From a virus, in the IMG/VR virus record IMGVR_UViG_3300031658_000021, positions 1 through 44,395 of that record: a stretch of 44,395 nt of DNA. One strand, written 5' to 3'. Below, in pieces: positions 35,403 through 44,395 of this stretch (the first letter of the stretch is position 1; each line of letters starts with the position of its first letter). The position numbers and the translations under genes are program-made. Under the pieces are notes generated by a model, which saw only the letters and a program-made list of their open reading frames with translations, made no database searches and had not been told where the DNA came from.

Positions 35403-38400
35403 TGGCTATAGATAAAATAAGACCGAGAAAACTAAATGCTACCGCAGACTCAAGGCTGAGAAAAGCCGATGAAATGCAAGATGCTCTTAACTTAGTTTCT
35501 GCTAATGATTTTAGAGCCGAAGGCGATACTACGGAGGGCAACGATGGAACGGGCAATGCAGGCGTTTTAAAGCCCACTAGAGGGACTTTCGAGGTTCCTC
35601 CCTTTGACAGCCTTAGCACGATGATTCCCAAGGTCAACAGCAGCGGCGTAGACATTCATAAAAGAGCCCTCGGTTCAGTCACGGATCACGCACATAACGT
35701 GGTATACTTTTTTGTCTGGTGCTCAGAAGCAATCTACCAGGGAGTATATGCTTATGACCCAACGGGGTATCTCCCGATGAGGATAGATGGTGTGGTTCAG
35801 GTAACAGCTGGGGATGAGACATATAAGAAGGTTTTTGCAAGCGCTTTGTTTAACTTTCCTTCTGACGGATTTATAAAAGCGGACTTAGTTCACGTAAACA
35901 AACCCCTAACCGTATCAACGGAAGGTGAGTTGGATACTGTATACGAAACCCAACCCGTACTGTACTTCACTGATAACACCAACGAACCACGTAAGGTTCA
36001 TGCTTTTAGGGCATTGACGGAGGATTTTACGAATTATGCTCTGGTTGATATTAACGACTTCATAACTGTCTGTCCTAAGACCCCTTTGTTCCCTATTACG
36101 GCTACTTTCGAAAGGGACGATAGCGATTCAACATCGTCTTTTGAGGGTTTGCCAGGATTTCAATTTGCTTACCAGCATATATATAAAGGAGGGGAGGAGA
36201 GCTCTCTTTCTACTTTTTCGGATATAGCAATACCTCAAGCGTATTACCAGCAAGGGTCCTCTAGTTCGGCGGACTTGTATGCAAATAACAGATGTGTACT
36301 TACTATACCTAGCCTCATAGAATATAATGTATTTTCCGACGATGTAACCCCTCAAAAAGTAAGAACAGAAGAGATTGCAGAGGTTAGAATACTAAGGCGT
36401 GTAGGAAATACAGGCACCTGGGCGACCATAGAGGAACTGCCTGTTTCCGAATTAGAAGCCAATGACAACAAGTACAATTTTTACAATAGGTCCATAGCGG
36501 CGGGATTCCCACCACAAATGGCTATAAAACCGTATGACAACGTTCCTCAAAAGGCTGAAGCACAGGCTGTTGTTAGCGATAGATTAATGTACGGGAACTA
36601 TGTTGAGGGGTATAATAACGTAAAAGTAACCGCAAAAGCCTCAGTACAATATCATAAGAGACCTCAGGATTTTAAGGAGCTGGAGATTTACCTCACTCCC
36701 ACTTTGAGGTTTGTTGGATCAGCAGCCTCTGATGTAGGGGATAACGTAGGTGGCCAAATAAATAAGAGAGCGGGGTATCATATAGACACTACTGGATTTC
36801 CATCCACCGTTGAGGTGGGTACTGTTGTTCAAATGGATTTTTCCATAAGACCTAACAGGAACTTCCATATATATAACTCAGACAATAGCTTCCATGGCTC
36901 CCGCCATCTTTCCATTCAGGACGTTCCACAGGATGACGGATCTAATGATGTATTGGGGGGTGCTATTAAGTACCCAGAGGTATACGGCCTAGAGGCTACG
37001 GAAGAGGAAACAAGAGGGAGTGTCTCAACAAATAAGGACATGAATCACATGTTCGGGAAGAACAAAGGGGTGGGTGATGGATTGGGTTTAAAATGGTTTA
37101 CTGTAGCTTCACAGCAGGGAGACATCCTATCGGGCGGCGGCGGTAATTCAGAAGTAGAGGGTGTATTTGGCACCTCCGCAGCGAACCCTTTTATCCTAAG
37201 GGGTAACTCACTGCACTTCTCTGTGAAGCTAGAAGCTAAGAGGACTTTTAGCGGAGCGGCAGCTGTACTAAGAAGGATTCTCACTACGCTCTTAACAAAC
37301 CATTTAACGGATCAGGAGCTTGGTGCGGGCTTATTATGGGACGACTTCCTTACTGCAGCCCCTATAGATGATTTTGGAAGTCAAGAAGACGAAGGGGATC
37401 AGACCCGAGTTAAGGTTTTAGAAGTTAAGAGTAGGTCTTCATATCAGATAAATGAGGGATTAAGCGGTCATAACGCAGGAACTTCATCGGTTGACGCCGT
37501 GGATTCAACATCCCAGATTCCCGTTTCGCACGGGGGGGATGATAGGAAACACTTAATAGTCTCCGTAGGCGACGGATTGATGGTTAATTCTGAAGCTTCG
37601 GATGATGATCTTATTCACTTAAGCCCAATTGGGTACTTTATTGTAAATAGAGCCGATGTAACTTTTGGGTTTTTATCTCAGGATAGCACTTCTAGTGATG
37701 GGTTTTTGGAGTTAGACATTAAATCACTAAACAATATAGATATTCTCTCCGCCGTTCCCTTTATAGATGCCGAGAAATGGAAGGACTCGTGGTACGAATC
37801 CGCATATGATAACAACAACGCACAGGAAGACCCTTACGACGAAGATAGCCCTAACCTAAAGAACAACAACCCTCGGAATTGGGGCCTTAGGGACGCAACG
37901 CTGTGGAGCTTAGACTCCTTAATTGTGGATTCATGGTATTGCTATTCTAGGGATTATATGCAGGGAGCTAGTTTTAGCCCTAAGATTTATACGCCGCAAA
38001 GCTCTGATTTTCCTCGGTATATGAATAATTCCAATGTGGCGGATATTGATGGGAGAACTGGCCTGCTGGCTGGTGATTTAAACCCCAACGTCACGAACAA
38101 CGGACGCGGAAAAAACGTAGCTACATTAAATATAGGGGATCATCAGGATAGGCATTTTGGTGGAGATGAGTCGATTAATCCAATGTACGCAATTAGATGG
38201 AATCCGCTGTTGTTCAAAGCTTTTAAGCAGTCACATCTAATGCCCTACTTCCAGGTTGTTGAAATAGATCAACTCCACGCTTCTCCAGTTAGACCGTCTT
38301 TAGCAAACATGTGGAAGTACGGTAGGCATAGAGTCCTCGGGTTTTTGACGGGTATTGAAAACGATGATATCCTTAACCTTGACCCTAACAGAAACTACAG

Positions 38401-41400
38401 CCTTGTAGACGGGGCTATAGGTCCAGGATCAACAGCAGACGGATCCGAAAACATAAGGAAGGTTTCGGGAGGGGACACGAACTATGCTGTAGGGAGCGTA
38501 ACGGGAGAAATGATATTTACGGGGCGTATTGCTCCTAGGGGGTATTTCAGACCTGAGATGCCTAAGACGGGTAAACGTCAGTCCTCTGGGCTTAGTAATG
38601 TAACGGGGTATGACAACTGGTTCCATCAATACGGACAAGGGGGCGTTCTCCCTTATCTTGGGGGGATAGGTTACCAGAAATACACTGAACCCGATTACGG
38701 TCCATCTGAAATGATCGCTAATCTCACGGGAAGACCTTTTAGTGATAGGTCCGTAGGGTTTATACATAATTGGAATTACTTAGGGCAATACACCGCTGGT
38801 AGTTCAGATGACGACGCAGACGATGATGGTATTACAGACTTAGACGATAGCTCACATTGTACATCCTATGTTAATTTGCATGACGAAGGAACAGGAACCC
38901 TATTTAAAAACCAGCACTCAAGATACTTGGGCGACCCTAGATGGAACGACGATGATGGTAGTAATGAGGACGTGTGGGATATTGTGGATACAGACAACGA
39001 TTTAAAATCGAGCGCTAGAATTCGTGATGCGGAGATTGGGTTGACGGGTAGGGAGTTTGCCATCTTTGGAGGTGGCGATTGGGATGCTGGAGGTAGATCC
39101 TTTAAAACTAGGGCTAATCACGCCTTTGGGATAGTCTATTATGACGAAAGAGGAAGGAGCGGGAAAGTTAACCCTATCACCTTCTCTAGCGTCACACAAG
39201 GGGGTAACGGAAGTATGGATGAATTCATTGAGTCACCTACAGCCTCATTAGGCGTGTATGTAAAAGGGTATAGCCCCTCCGAAAGATCCACTACGTATAA
39301 CGGAAGAGCGAGTGTAACGATAGACTTAGAAGGTGTAACTCCACCAGATTGGGCTCACCACTTTCAAATAGTGTATGGAGGAAACACGACTAAAGGGAGT
39401 TTCATTCAGTACACTACAGGTGGAGCTTTCGTTGCGAGTAAAAACACAAGCGAAGAAGGCGGCGAAGAAGGAGAGGATCCTAACAGCACCAACGTTTATG
39501 TTTCTTTGAATTATTTGCAGGGCAATAAGGACGTTTCTTATGCTGAAGCTTTTGGAGCGGTATCATCCGCAGGTACTAAAAATTTATACATACATAAACC
39601 AGGGGATAAGCTTCGGGTTTTAGCCTATTACAGAAAACCAGACGAGAGGGTTTGGGTAGAAAATATGGAGTTTGATATTACGGGGGTGGAGACAGTGTCT
39701 AATAATCCTAATTCAAACGTATTTAGAAGGGCTTTTGAGCTCAGCGAAGACAGTAACGTTGTAGCTGACTGCAGAGCAGGTCAGTTCCTTGTGTTAAAAA
39801 ACAACGTAAAGGCAGAGGGATTTAACTATTCTAGCGTAAAAGCGGGTGGTAACTCAGACCAAACCACTTCTCACTTATGGAACAACCTTTGCGTAGTGGA
39901 AATTTACTCCCCCGCCAAACAAACGGATGTGGAAGACAGGCTCTTCTACGAAACAGGGGAGGTGTACAGTATTCGAAAAGACCCAGACACAGGGGAACTG
40001 CTTCATCATAACTCCCTAACGGACAGCGAAAGAATTGTTTTAAACAAGGGGGATGTCTGGTTTAAGCCCGTTGCTATGGCGGCGGCTGATTACGGACTAA
40101 GAGCTTATAACGAGGACGGCGATTCGCTTACTTCATACCTAAAGTTCAAAAACCTCATAAGGAAAGGAGTGAAGGACGGGGAAAGCTCCCCACGATTTAA
40201 AAATTATTTTGTGGAGTCTATGACTTTTAACGACAGCTTTGCAGGCAACAACGTGACTTCGAAGGGTAAGCCGAATACGGTAGACAAGGATATTTCCCGA
40301 ACAAGGAAAGGGTCTTCTGTGATATTTTCCGATAAGCAGGATTTTGCAAAACGGAAGCTAAGTTTCCCTTCGTTCAACGGTACCGCCAAAAACTGGAAAG
40401 ATTTGCCAGGGGAGTTTGGAAATATAAACTTCCTCCAAAATAATTACGACTCACTGATTTGCCTTCAGGAAAATAAATCGAGTACAATACCTGTGGAAAG
40501 AAATATTCTTACGGACGCTTCAGGGGGTAACACTCTAATGACGAGCAGTAAGGTCGTAGGGGTTCAAGCATTCTTTGCGGGGGAGTACGGGTGTGACAAC
40601 AACCCTGAAGCAGTGGTTAAAAACGATGCAGCTACATACTTCGCCAGCAAAGCCAAAAGCGAGGTGTATAGGTTGACAAGCCAGGGCGTTCAGGTAATAT
40701 CAAAAGAAGGGATGTCTTCTTATTTCTTTCGAATCTTTGAGGAGGTTAAAAAAGCAAAAGCCGACGGAGAGGGGAAGGTTTATATCCCAGGAGGGTATGA
40801 CCCCCTGAAGGACGAATTTCTTATTACAGTTAGCAACCTAAAATGGATGCACACTAACGGCGCTTTGGCAGTATCTCAGGGAAACTGGGGCGACACGACG
40901 CCTATAATATACGGGTGTATGAATTCTGCGTCAATAAGCTTTAATGAGTTTGCAAACGTGGCTCAAGTTAGTGCGGATGACGATTCGGATCCATGTGTGT
41001 GGCCTCCTCCAGTAGAGGGCTGTATGGACCCGTGTTCCACGACCTGGAATCACAATGCAGAAATTTCAGATCCTAGTGCCTGTGCTTATTTTGATTTATG
41101 CTCCTTTGATTATTTTTCTGAAAGCCCCGATGGGATTGTTACTGCGGAAGATATTGCTTATTGCTACGAAAACGTCCTATATCCATCAGCAGTAGGGATG
41201 GGGGAGTTTGGAACGTCCGCTTGGGAGGGATTAACTCCTTTGCAAATAACTCAATTAGGATGGGAATACGGGTGGATATTACGACAAAGCTCAGTAGTAA
41301 AAAACAGTTTTAACAACCCAACTGGTGGTTCCTTCTGTACCGAAGGTGGTCAATACTATGATATACCGACGACTTACCCACTTGCAGATTTTAACGGAAG

Positions 41401-41704
41401 CGTATGGCAAACAGACATGCCAGTTAATGGGTGGGACTTCTCTGATGCTCAGCACATGATTTGGTTCACCCTTGGCTTTCTACAGCAAATAGAAACAGAG
41501 AACGGAGGTCCCGTAACGTGTAACATATATGGGTGTGCGGATCCAATGAACGATGAGTACAACGCCCTCGCAACCCACCACTGTCACGAAGCTCCAGACG
41601 TATGGACAGCTATACGCGAGTGGCATCTAAACAATCCGTCTCAAGACGTGGAGGATATTCCATGGGAGGAGTGCTCGTGCGGAGACGCGGACGGTCCTAC
41701 TTAA
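35402..41704 (+). CDS. Giant tail/stabilisation-like protein with GC-x-DP modules (2100 aa)
   Basis: MAIDKIRPRKLNATADSRLR-KADEMQDALN is the characteristic start of the long 'stabilisation' proteins of crAss-like phages (RKLN...DSR-L...EM-DALN). The body is a very long series of beta-rich segments with NNPRNWGLRDATLWSLDSLI and other modules; no enzyme motif is seen. The extreme C terminus (residues ~1870-2100) carries two GC-[MA]-DP modules: GCMDPCSTTWNHNAEISDPS-AC at ~1872 and YGCADPMNDEYNALATHHC at ~2043, which resemble the Cys-rich tail repeats of secreted proteins of marine Flavobacteriia. Probably wraps the tail or forms the tail tip; host-like end modules may aid surface binding. Confidence 0.7.
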   Translation: MAIDKIRPRKLNATADSRLRKADEMQDALNLVSANDFRAEGDTTEGNDGTGNAGVLKPTRGTFEVPPFDSLSTMIPKVNSSGVDIHKRALGSVTDHAHNVVYFFVWCSEAIYQGVYAYDPTGYLPMRIDGVVQVTAGDETYKKVFASALFNFPSDGFIKADLVHVNKPLTVSTEGELDTVYETQPVLYFTDNTNEPRKVHAFRALTEDFTNYALVDINDFITVCPKTPLFPITATFERDDSDSTSSFEGLPGFQFAYQHIYKGGEESSLSTFSDIAIPQAYYQQGSSSSADLYANNRCVLTIPSLIEYNVFSDDVTPQKVRTEEIAEVRILRRVGNTGTWATIEELPVSELEANDNKYNFYNRSIAAGFPPQMAIKPYDNVPQKAEAQAVVSDRLMYGNYVEGYNNVKVTAKASVQYHKRPQDFKELEIYLTPTLRFVGSAASDVGDNVGGQINKRAGYHIDTTGFPSTVEVGTVVQMDFSIRPNRNFHIYNSDNSFHGSRHLSIQDVPQDDGSNDVLGGAIKYPEVYGLEATEEETRGSVSTNKDMNHMFGKNKGVGDGLGLKWFTVASQQGDILSGGGGNSEVEGVFGTSAANPFILRGNSLHFSVKLEAKRTFSGAAAVLRRILTTLLTNHLTDQELGAGLLWDDFLTAAPIDDFGSQEDEGDQTRVKVLEVKSRSSYQINEGLSGHNAGTSSVDAVDSTSQIPVSHGGDDRKHLIVSVGDGLMVNSEASDDDLIHLSPIGYFIVNRADVTFGFLSQDSTSSDGFLELDIKSLNNIDILSAVPFIDAEKWKDSWYESAYDNNNAQEDPYDEDSPNLKNNNPRNWGLRDATLWSLDSLIVDSWYCYSRDYMQGASFSPKIYTPQSSDFPRYMNNSNVADIDGRTGLLAGDLNPNVTNNGRGKNVATLNIGDHQDRHFGGDESINPMYAIRWNPLLFKAFKQSHLMPYFQVVEIDQLHASPVRPSLANMWKYGRHRVLGFLTGIENDDILNLDPNRNYSLVDGAIGPGSTADGSENIRKVSGGDTNYAVGSVTGEMIFTGRIAPRGYFRPEMPKTGKRQSSGLSNVTGYDNWFHQYGQGGVLPYLGGIGYQKYTEPDYGPSEMIANLTGRPFSDRSVGFIHNWNYLGQYTAGSSDDDADDDGITDLDDSSHCTSYVNLHDEGTGTLFKNQHSRYLGDPRWNDDDGSNEDVWDIVDTDNDLKSSARIRDAEIGLTGREFAIFGGGDWDAGGRSFKTRANHAFGIVYYDERGRSGKVNPITFSSVTQGGNGSMDEFIESPTASLGVYVKGYSPSERSTTYNGRASVTIDLEGVTPPDWAHHFQIVYGGNTTKGSFIQYTTGGAFVASKNTSEEGGEEGEDPNSTNVYVSLNYLQGNKDVSYAEAFGAVSSAGTKNLYIHKPGDKLRVLAYYRKPDERVWVENMEFDITGVETVSNNPNSNVFRRAFELSEDSNVVADCRAGQFLVLKNNVKAEGFNYSSVKAGGNSDQTTSHLWNNLCVVEIYSPAKQTDVEDRLFYETGEVYSIRKDPDTGELLHHNSLTDSERIVLNKGDVWFKPVAMAAADYGLRAYNEDGDSLTSYLKFKNLIRKGVKDGESSPRFKNYFVESMTFNDSFAGNNVTSKGKPNTVDKDISRTRKGSSVIFSDKQDFAKRKLSFPSFNGTAKNWKDLPGEFGNINFLQNNYDSLICLQENKSSTIPVERNILTDASGGNTLMTSSKVVGVQAFFAGEYGCDNNPEAVVKNDAATYFASKAKSEVYRLTSQGVQVISKEGMSSYFFRIFEEVKKAKADGEGKVYIPGGYDPLKDEFLITVSNLKWMHTNGALAVSQGNWGDTTPIIYGCMNSASISFNEFANVAQVSADDDSDPCVWPPPVEGCMDPCSTTWNHNAEISDPSACAYFDLCSFDYFSESPDGIVTAEDIAYCYENVLYPSAVGMGEFGTSAWEGLTPLQITQLGWEYGWILRQSSVVKNSFNNPTGGSFCTEGGQYYDIPTTYPLADFNGSVWQTDMPVNGWDFSDAQHMIWFTLGFLQQIETENGGPVTCNIYGCADPMNDEYNALATHHCHEAPDVWTAIREWHLNNPSQDVEDIPWEECSCGDADGPT

Positions 41705-41714
41705 TTAAAAAGAC

Positions 41715-42875
41715 ATGAATAAGGGAAAAACTATAGCATTCGACAATACGGGTAAGGTCTGGAAGACTAGATACAGTTTTGTACCTACTCGATACGCCTA
41801 TTTGGATAAGAAACTGCTTTCGTGTCAAGGGTACAGAGGGGAAGCATATGACAACTCAGCCCTTGTGTGGAGACACGATGATAAGCACGAAGGTATAAAT
41901 AAATTCTACGGGGAGCAGTTTAGGTCTTCATTAAAATCCTCCTTCAATAAGGACTTATCAGCAAATAAGCTATACAAGAGTCTTTCGCTAGAGGGTACCT
42001 CAAATTTAAAAGGAGGAATAAACCGCTTCTTAGCAAACAGTACAACACAGAAATCCCAACTAAGGGACGCTTCAGTAGGTAAGCTAAAAGAGAAGGGGGG
42101 TATACTCTATGCTGACTTAGGTCGTGGAGCCCAAAACTCAAGCAGCAATGCAGGAATGATTGGAACCCTAAAAGGAGCAACTGCCTTGTTTTCTGATCCT
42201 AGTGAGGCGGACAAATACGGGTACTCATATGATCCAAATCTTATTAAGTTAGATGTTGATTTCCTATCGCCTAACTTCACTTCTTCTAGTGAATTCAAGA
42301 TATTAATAGGTCTTGACATCCCAGGAAGGACTACTCTCCAAGGGGTGTTAGCTCAGGTGGGTGTAAAATCCTATGAAGAAATTTCCTCCGAGCTTATTTC
42401 GGCTGGAGGTATGGCTAAAGGGAAAGATTTTTTAATTCTTAGAGGAATTGCTGGTACACCCAACAATCAAAGCACTGACATAAATGGAAACGGCATAGTA
42501 GATGTTAATGATTTAATACAACTATTAGCCCAGTTTAGCAATTTTGCTGAGGGTTTGACTGCGGACTTTAACGTAGATGGAACAGTTTCAACGATGGATT
42601 TGCTACAGTTGCTTTCGGCTTTTGGCGGTCCAGGAGACGGAACGGGAGGAACGGAAGGAACCGTAGCTATAATAAACACTATTATAAATTCAGCGGCTAC
42701 GAGTGGGGAGACCCCGTTTGCTTTTATCGTAACCCCAAATAAAATTAATGGAAGAGACCCTAAAGGTCAGTACGCGGATCTTTTTTTAAACTTAGGTGTG
42801 TGGGGATCGGAAGATTTCGAGTTGGATGTGTTAAATTTGAACTACGAACACACTAGGCTTGACCATAGTAGTTAA
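41715..42875 (+). CDS. Putative virion protein with two dockerin-like calcium loops (386 aa)
   Basis: The N-terminal third includes KTRYSFVPTRYAYLDKKLLS and GVQ-type beta strands and Ser/Asn-rich parts. Residues ~254-310 carry two dockerin/F-hand loops: DINGNGIVDVNDLIQLLAQF and DFNVDGTVSTMDLLQLLSAF (each with D-x-N-x-[DN]-G-x-[IV]-x-x-x-DL-x-QLL), an intact type I dockerin-like duplication. The C terminus has IVTPNKINGRDPKGQYADLF. Located right after the giant tail protein, so probably a tail or fibre component. Duplicated dockerin loops bind calcium and can lock a partner domain. Confidence 0.6.
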   Translation: MNKGKTIAFDNTGKVWKTRYSFVPTRYAYLDKKLLSCQGYRGEAYDNSALVWRHDDKHEGINKFYGEQFRSSLKSSFNKDLSANKLYKSLSLEGTSNLKGGINRFLANSTTQKSQLRDASVGKLKEKGGILYADLGRGAQNSSSNAGMIGTLKGATALFSDPSEADKYGYSYDPNLIKLDVDFLSPNFTSSSEFKILIGLDIPGRTTLQGVLAQVGVKSYEEISSELISAGGMAKGKDFLILRGIAGTPNNQSTDINGNGIVDVNDLIQLLAQFSNFAEGLTADFNVDGTVSTMDLLQLLSAFGGPGDGTGGTEGTVAIINTIINSAATSGETPFAFIVTPNKINGRDPKGQYADLFLNLGVWGSEDFELDVLNLNYEHTRLDHSS

Positions 42876-42883
42876 AAATACCT

Positions 42884-42891
42884 TAAATTTG
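42884..42891 (+). promoter_or_regulatory. -7 box TAAATTTG five bases before ATG 42897
   Basis: TAAATTTG then CAGAC and ATG. It follows the 42875 stop by eight bases. Another box very close to its start codon. Confidence 0.55.
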
Positions 42892-42896
42892 CAGAC

Positions 42897-43826
42897 ATGA
42901 CACCAGACGAAATAGCAGAAAGACAAGCTAAAATTGACGCCTTAGTAAAAGACGGTATGGACGTGGCTACGGCTACATCTCAAGTAGACGCGGGGGAGGG
43001 TTTTAACGTAAACGCAAAAACCTCAACTGACGAGCCCTGGAAGCTTGGGGCTGCGGGAAATGCGTCCGCTATAGCAAAATTAACTTCGCTAGGGCTCAGC
43101 GCAGGCAGTCTAGCTACTGCGGGAGGTAGACAAGACACTACAGTAGAAAGATTAAACGAGCTCGCGGACAAAACAGGAACATCAGTAGATGTGGACGACT
43201 CGGCAGTTAACTTAGCGGAATTGAACGCTCGGGGCGATACTGATACTAACGCATCCACTCTAGCTACGCTGCTTGCAAACGGGGTGGACCCCTCGGCAGC
43301 TCAATCCATGGTTGCAAAGCAACAACAAGGCCAATCTACGGAGCTTTTAAATCAGCTGAATTTACACGGAGGGAAGCAGCAGACAGCTGACGAATCAGCC
43401 GCTGCAAGAAGAGCCCCCATAGATGCGGCGGCAACTCAAGCGGGTATGCCTATTGATTACTTCGCGGGAAGCGCAGATATAGCAAGTAACTTTGGGGATC
43501 TTGCCGCTGGATTTGAGGCATTAAAAAACCCCACGCCAACTGCCTCGGCTCGTTCTGGAAGAACTTTAATGTACGAAGATGGAGGCGGTTTACAAACAAC
43601 GCAAGGGCCGTCGGATCACTCTGAAAACCCTATGTTAATAACTAACCCCGACGGATCCCCAGCAGCAGACGAGCAGGGTAATCAAATAGAGGTTACAGGT
43701 AAAGAAACTATTATCCCAGACTGGCTCATGGAGCAGCTTTTAGCTGCGGCTAAGAAGGGCCCAAAAGAACTAAGCAAAGTCTTCAAGGATGAAATTACAG
43801 ACGAGGAAAGATTTAATCAAGCATAA
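42897..43826 (+). CDS. Ala-rich virion protein with EDGGGL motif (309 aa)
   Basis: MTPDEIAERQAKIDALVKDG begins a helical, Ala-rich protein (ASAIAKLTSLGLSAGSLATA, LATLLANGVDPSAAQSMVAK). The C-terminal third has LMYEDGGGLQTTQGPSDHSE-NPM and then GNQIEVTGKETIIPDWLMEQ, a conserved 'M-[YE]-EDGG-x-L...E-x-TGKE-x-[VI]-[IV]' module known from structural proteins of Bacteroidota phages. Probably an internal virion or ejection protein. Its GG-x-L element links it to the 8832 and 9914 proteins. Confidence 0.6.
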   Translation: MTPDEIAERQAKIDALVKDGMDVATATSQVDAGEGFNVNAKTSTDEPWKLGAAGNASAIAKLTSLGLSAGSLATAGGRQDTTVERLNELADKTGTSVDVDDSAVNLAELNARGDTDTNASTLATLLANGVDPSAAQSMVAKQQQGQSTELLNQLNLHGGKQQTADESAAARRAPIDAAATQAGMPIDYFAGSADIASNFGDLAAGFEALKNPTPTASARSGRTLMYEDGGGLQTTQGPSDHSENPMLITNPDGSPAADEQGNQIEVTGKETIIPDWLMEQLLAAAKKGPKELSKVFKDEITDEERFNQA

Positions 43827-44395
43827 TGGCTACAGCAAAACCAGGTTTCGCGGACTCTATGTTCAACCTTGCCAGTCAACGGCAAGCAGCGCTAACGGCT
43901 GAGCAGACAAGAGCAACAAACAGAGAAAACATACAGAGAAGAGACGTTGATAAGTTATCAGGATTTAACGCTTCTCTAATAGAGGGGGATCAACAGAGGT
44001 CTATTTTTGAATCAGCAGTGGCTGACGTTCAGTCGTATATTTCGGGTACGGGGGAGTATGAGGATGCGGAGTACGATCCAGTAAATTTCAGGACTCAGAT
44101 AAACAAAATTACAAGCCTGTACAATGGATTTAAGGGGCATAACGAGGGTGATGCGGCAGCAGCTAAAAAATCCCTACAGGACGACGCATATACAGAAGGA
44201 GGAAGGGAGTTAGGTAGGGAGAATGGAATGATTCTGAAATCTAACAACACTCCTACTTCATATGAGGGCGCTGTTGAATCACATAACAATTACTTTGAAG
44301 CGGCTATGGTTAATGGTCAAGCTCAGTACGATGAAAACGGTCACCCTATAGGTTACCCCGTTATAAATGGCGAGGTAGATAGATCTCAGCCAGCG
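43826..44395 (+). CDS. Putative internal virion protein, truncated by window edge
   Basis: ATG 43826 overlaps the previous stop (TAATG) and the frame stays open to the end (190 residues visible). It begins MATAKPGFADSMFNLASQRQ and is Gln/Asn/Ala-rich and helical (ALTAEQTRATNRENIQRRDV), with acidic QSYISGTGEYEDAEYDPVNF. No family recognised. Lying after the tail and EDGGGL genes, it is probably a long virion/ejection protein continuing outside the window. Confidence 0.55.
   Translation, partial: MATAKPGFADSMFNLASQRQAALTAEQTRATNRENIQRRDVDKLSGFNASLIEGDQQRSIFESAVADVQSYISGTGEYEDAEYDPVNFRTQINKITSLYNGFKGHNEGDAAAAKKSLQDDAYTEGGRELGRENGMILKSNNTPTSYEGAVESHNNYFEAAMVNGQAQYDENGHPIGYPVINGEVDRSQPA

Noticed and set aside
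1-44395. Evidence of a temperate lifestyle or insertion sequences
   Set aside because: No integrase, attachment site, transposase or terminal repeat was recognised. The window is partial, so lysogeny genes could still lie outside it.

Overview
This window is part of a double-stranded DNA tailed-phage genome, cut at both ends (a gene runs off each edge). The host is very probably a marine Bacteroidota (flavobacterial) species. Four sequence signs point there: candidate promoters carry the Bacteroidota -7 box TAnnTTTG, in the best cases with a TTG about 20 bases upstream; start codons are preceded by A-rich leaders instead of Shine-Dalgarno sites; one gene encodes a type IX secretion (gliding-motility type B) C-terminal domain; and two proteins carry dockerin-like or GC-x-DP modules common in secreted proteins of marine Flavobacteriia. 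The virion genes (large terminase, ~800-aa portal, scaffold, HK97-type capsid protein, RYCPNEPSIW-type protein, a pair of ~250-290 aa connector/tail genes and a 2100-aa 'stabilisation'-like protein) resemble the podovirus module of crAss-like and related marine Bacteroidota phages. This is family-level recognition from reading, not a search result.

Left arm (1-7980), leftward: about 33 very small genes (mostly 47-167 aa), many overlapping by 4-11 bases. Almost none has a recognisable function, and this looks like an early/accessory region. It contains a 480-base control region (242-724) with 11-bp tandem repeats, a GTCAGGGTAT repeat flanking a -7 box, a 40-base-spaced direct repeat and a 19-bp palindrome. 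It also contains three tRNA-like elements with good T arms but abnormal bodies (5168-5282, 5289-5412, 7095-7141) and a strong promoter (5461-5492). At its right end lie two paralogous genes, one with a histone-H1-like Lys/Ala/Pro tail.

Junction (7893-8831): about 900 bases without a convincing gene. It separates leftward from rightward transcription and holds a strong rightward promoter (8624-8654), palindromes and possibly a leader or small RNA.

Right arm (8832-end), rightward except for three genes: small virion-type proteins; two leftward secreted proteins with a shared 48-bp leader; a DUF5675-type gene with a holin-like membrane ORF nested in another frame; a LamG lectin; a leftward MarR-like winged-helix regulator; a GroES-like protein; an HNH nuclease; a two-gene secreted cassette ending in the type IX cargo protein; then terminase, portal, fibre-like proteins, paralogous decoration-like proteins, scaffold, capsid and tail/stabilisation proteins. 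Several late units begin with a TAnnTTTG box right after a hairpin terminator, and some boxes sit only 4-7 bases from the ATG, suggesting leaderless or near-leaderless mRNAs.

The most interesting features are the phage-encoded type IX secretion cargo with its dockerin-like partner (15337-16922), the nested membrane gene at 11511-11885, and the unusual tRNA-like elements.
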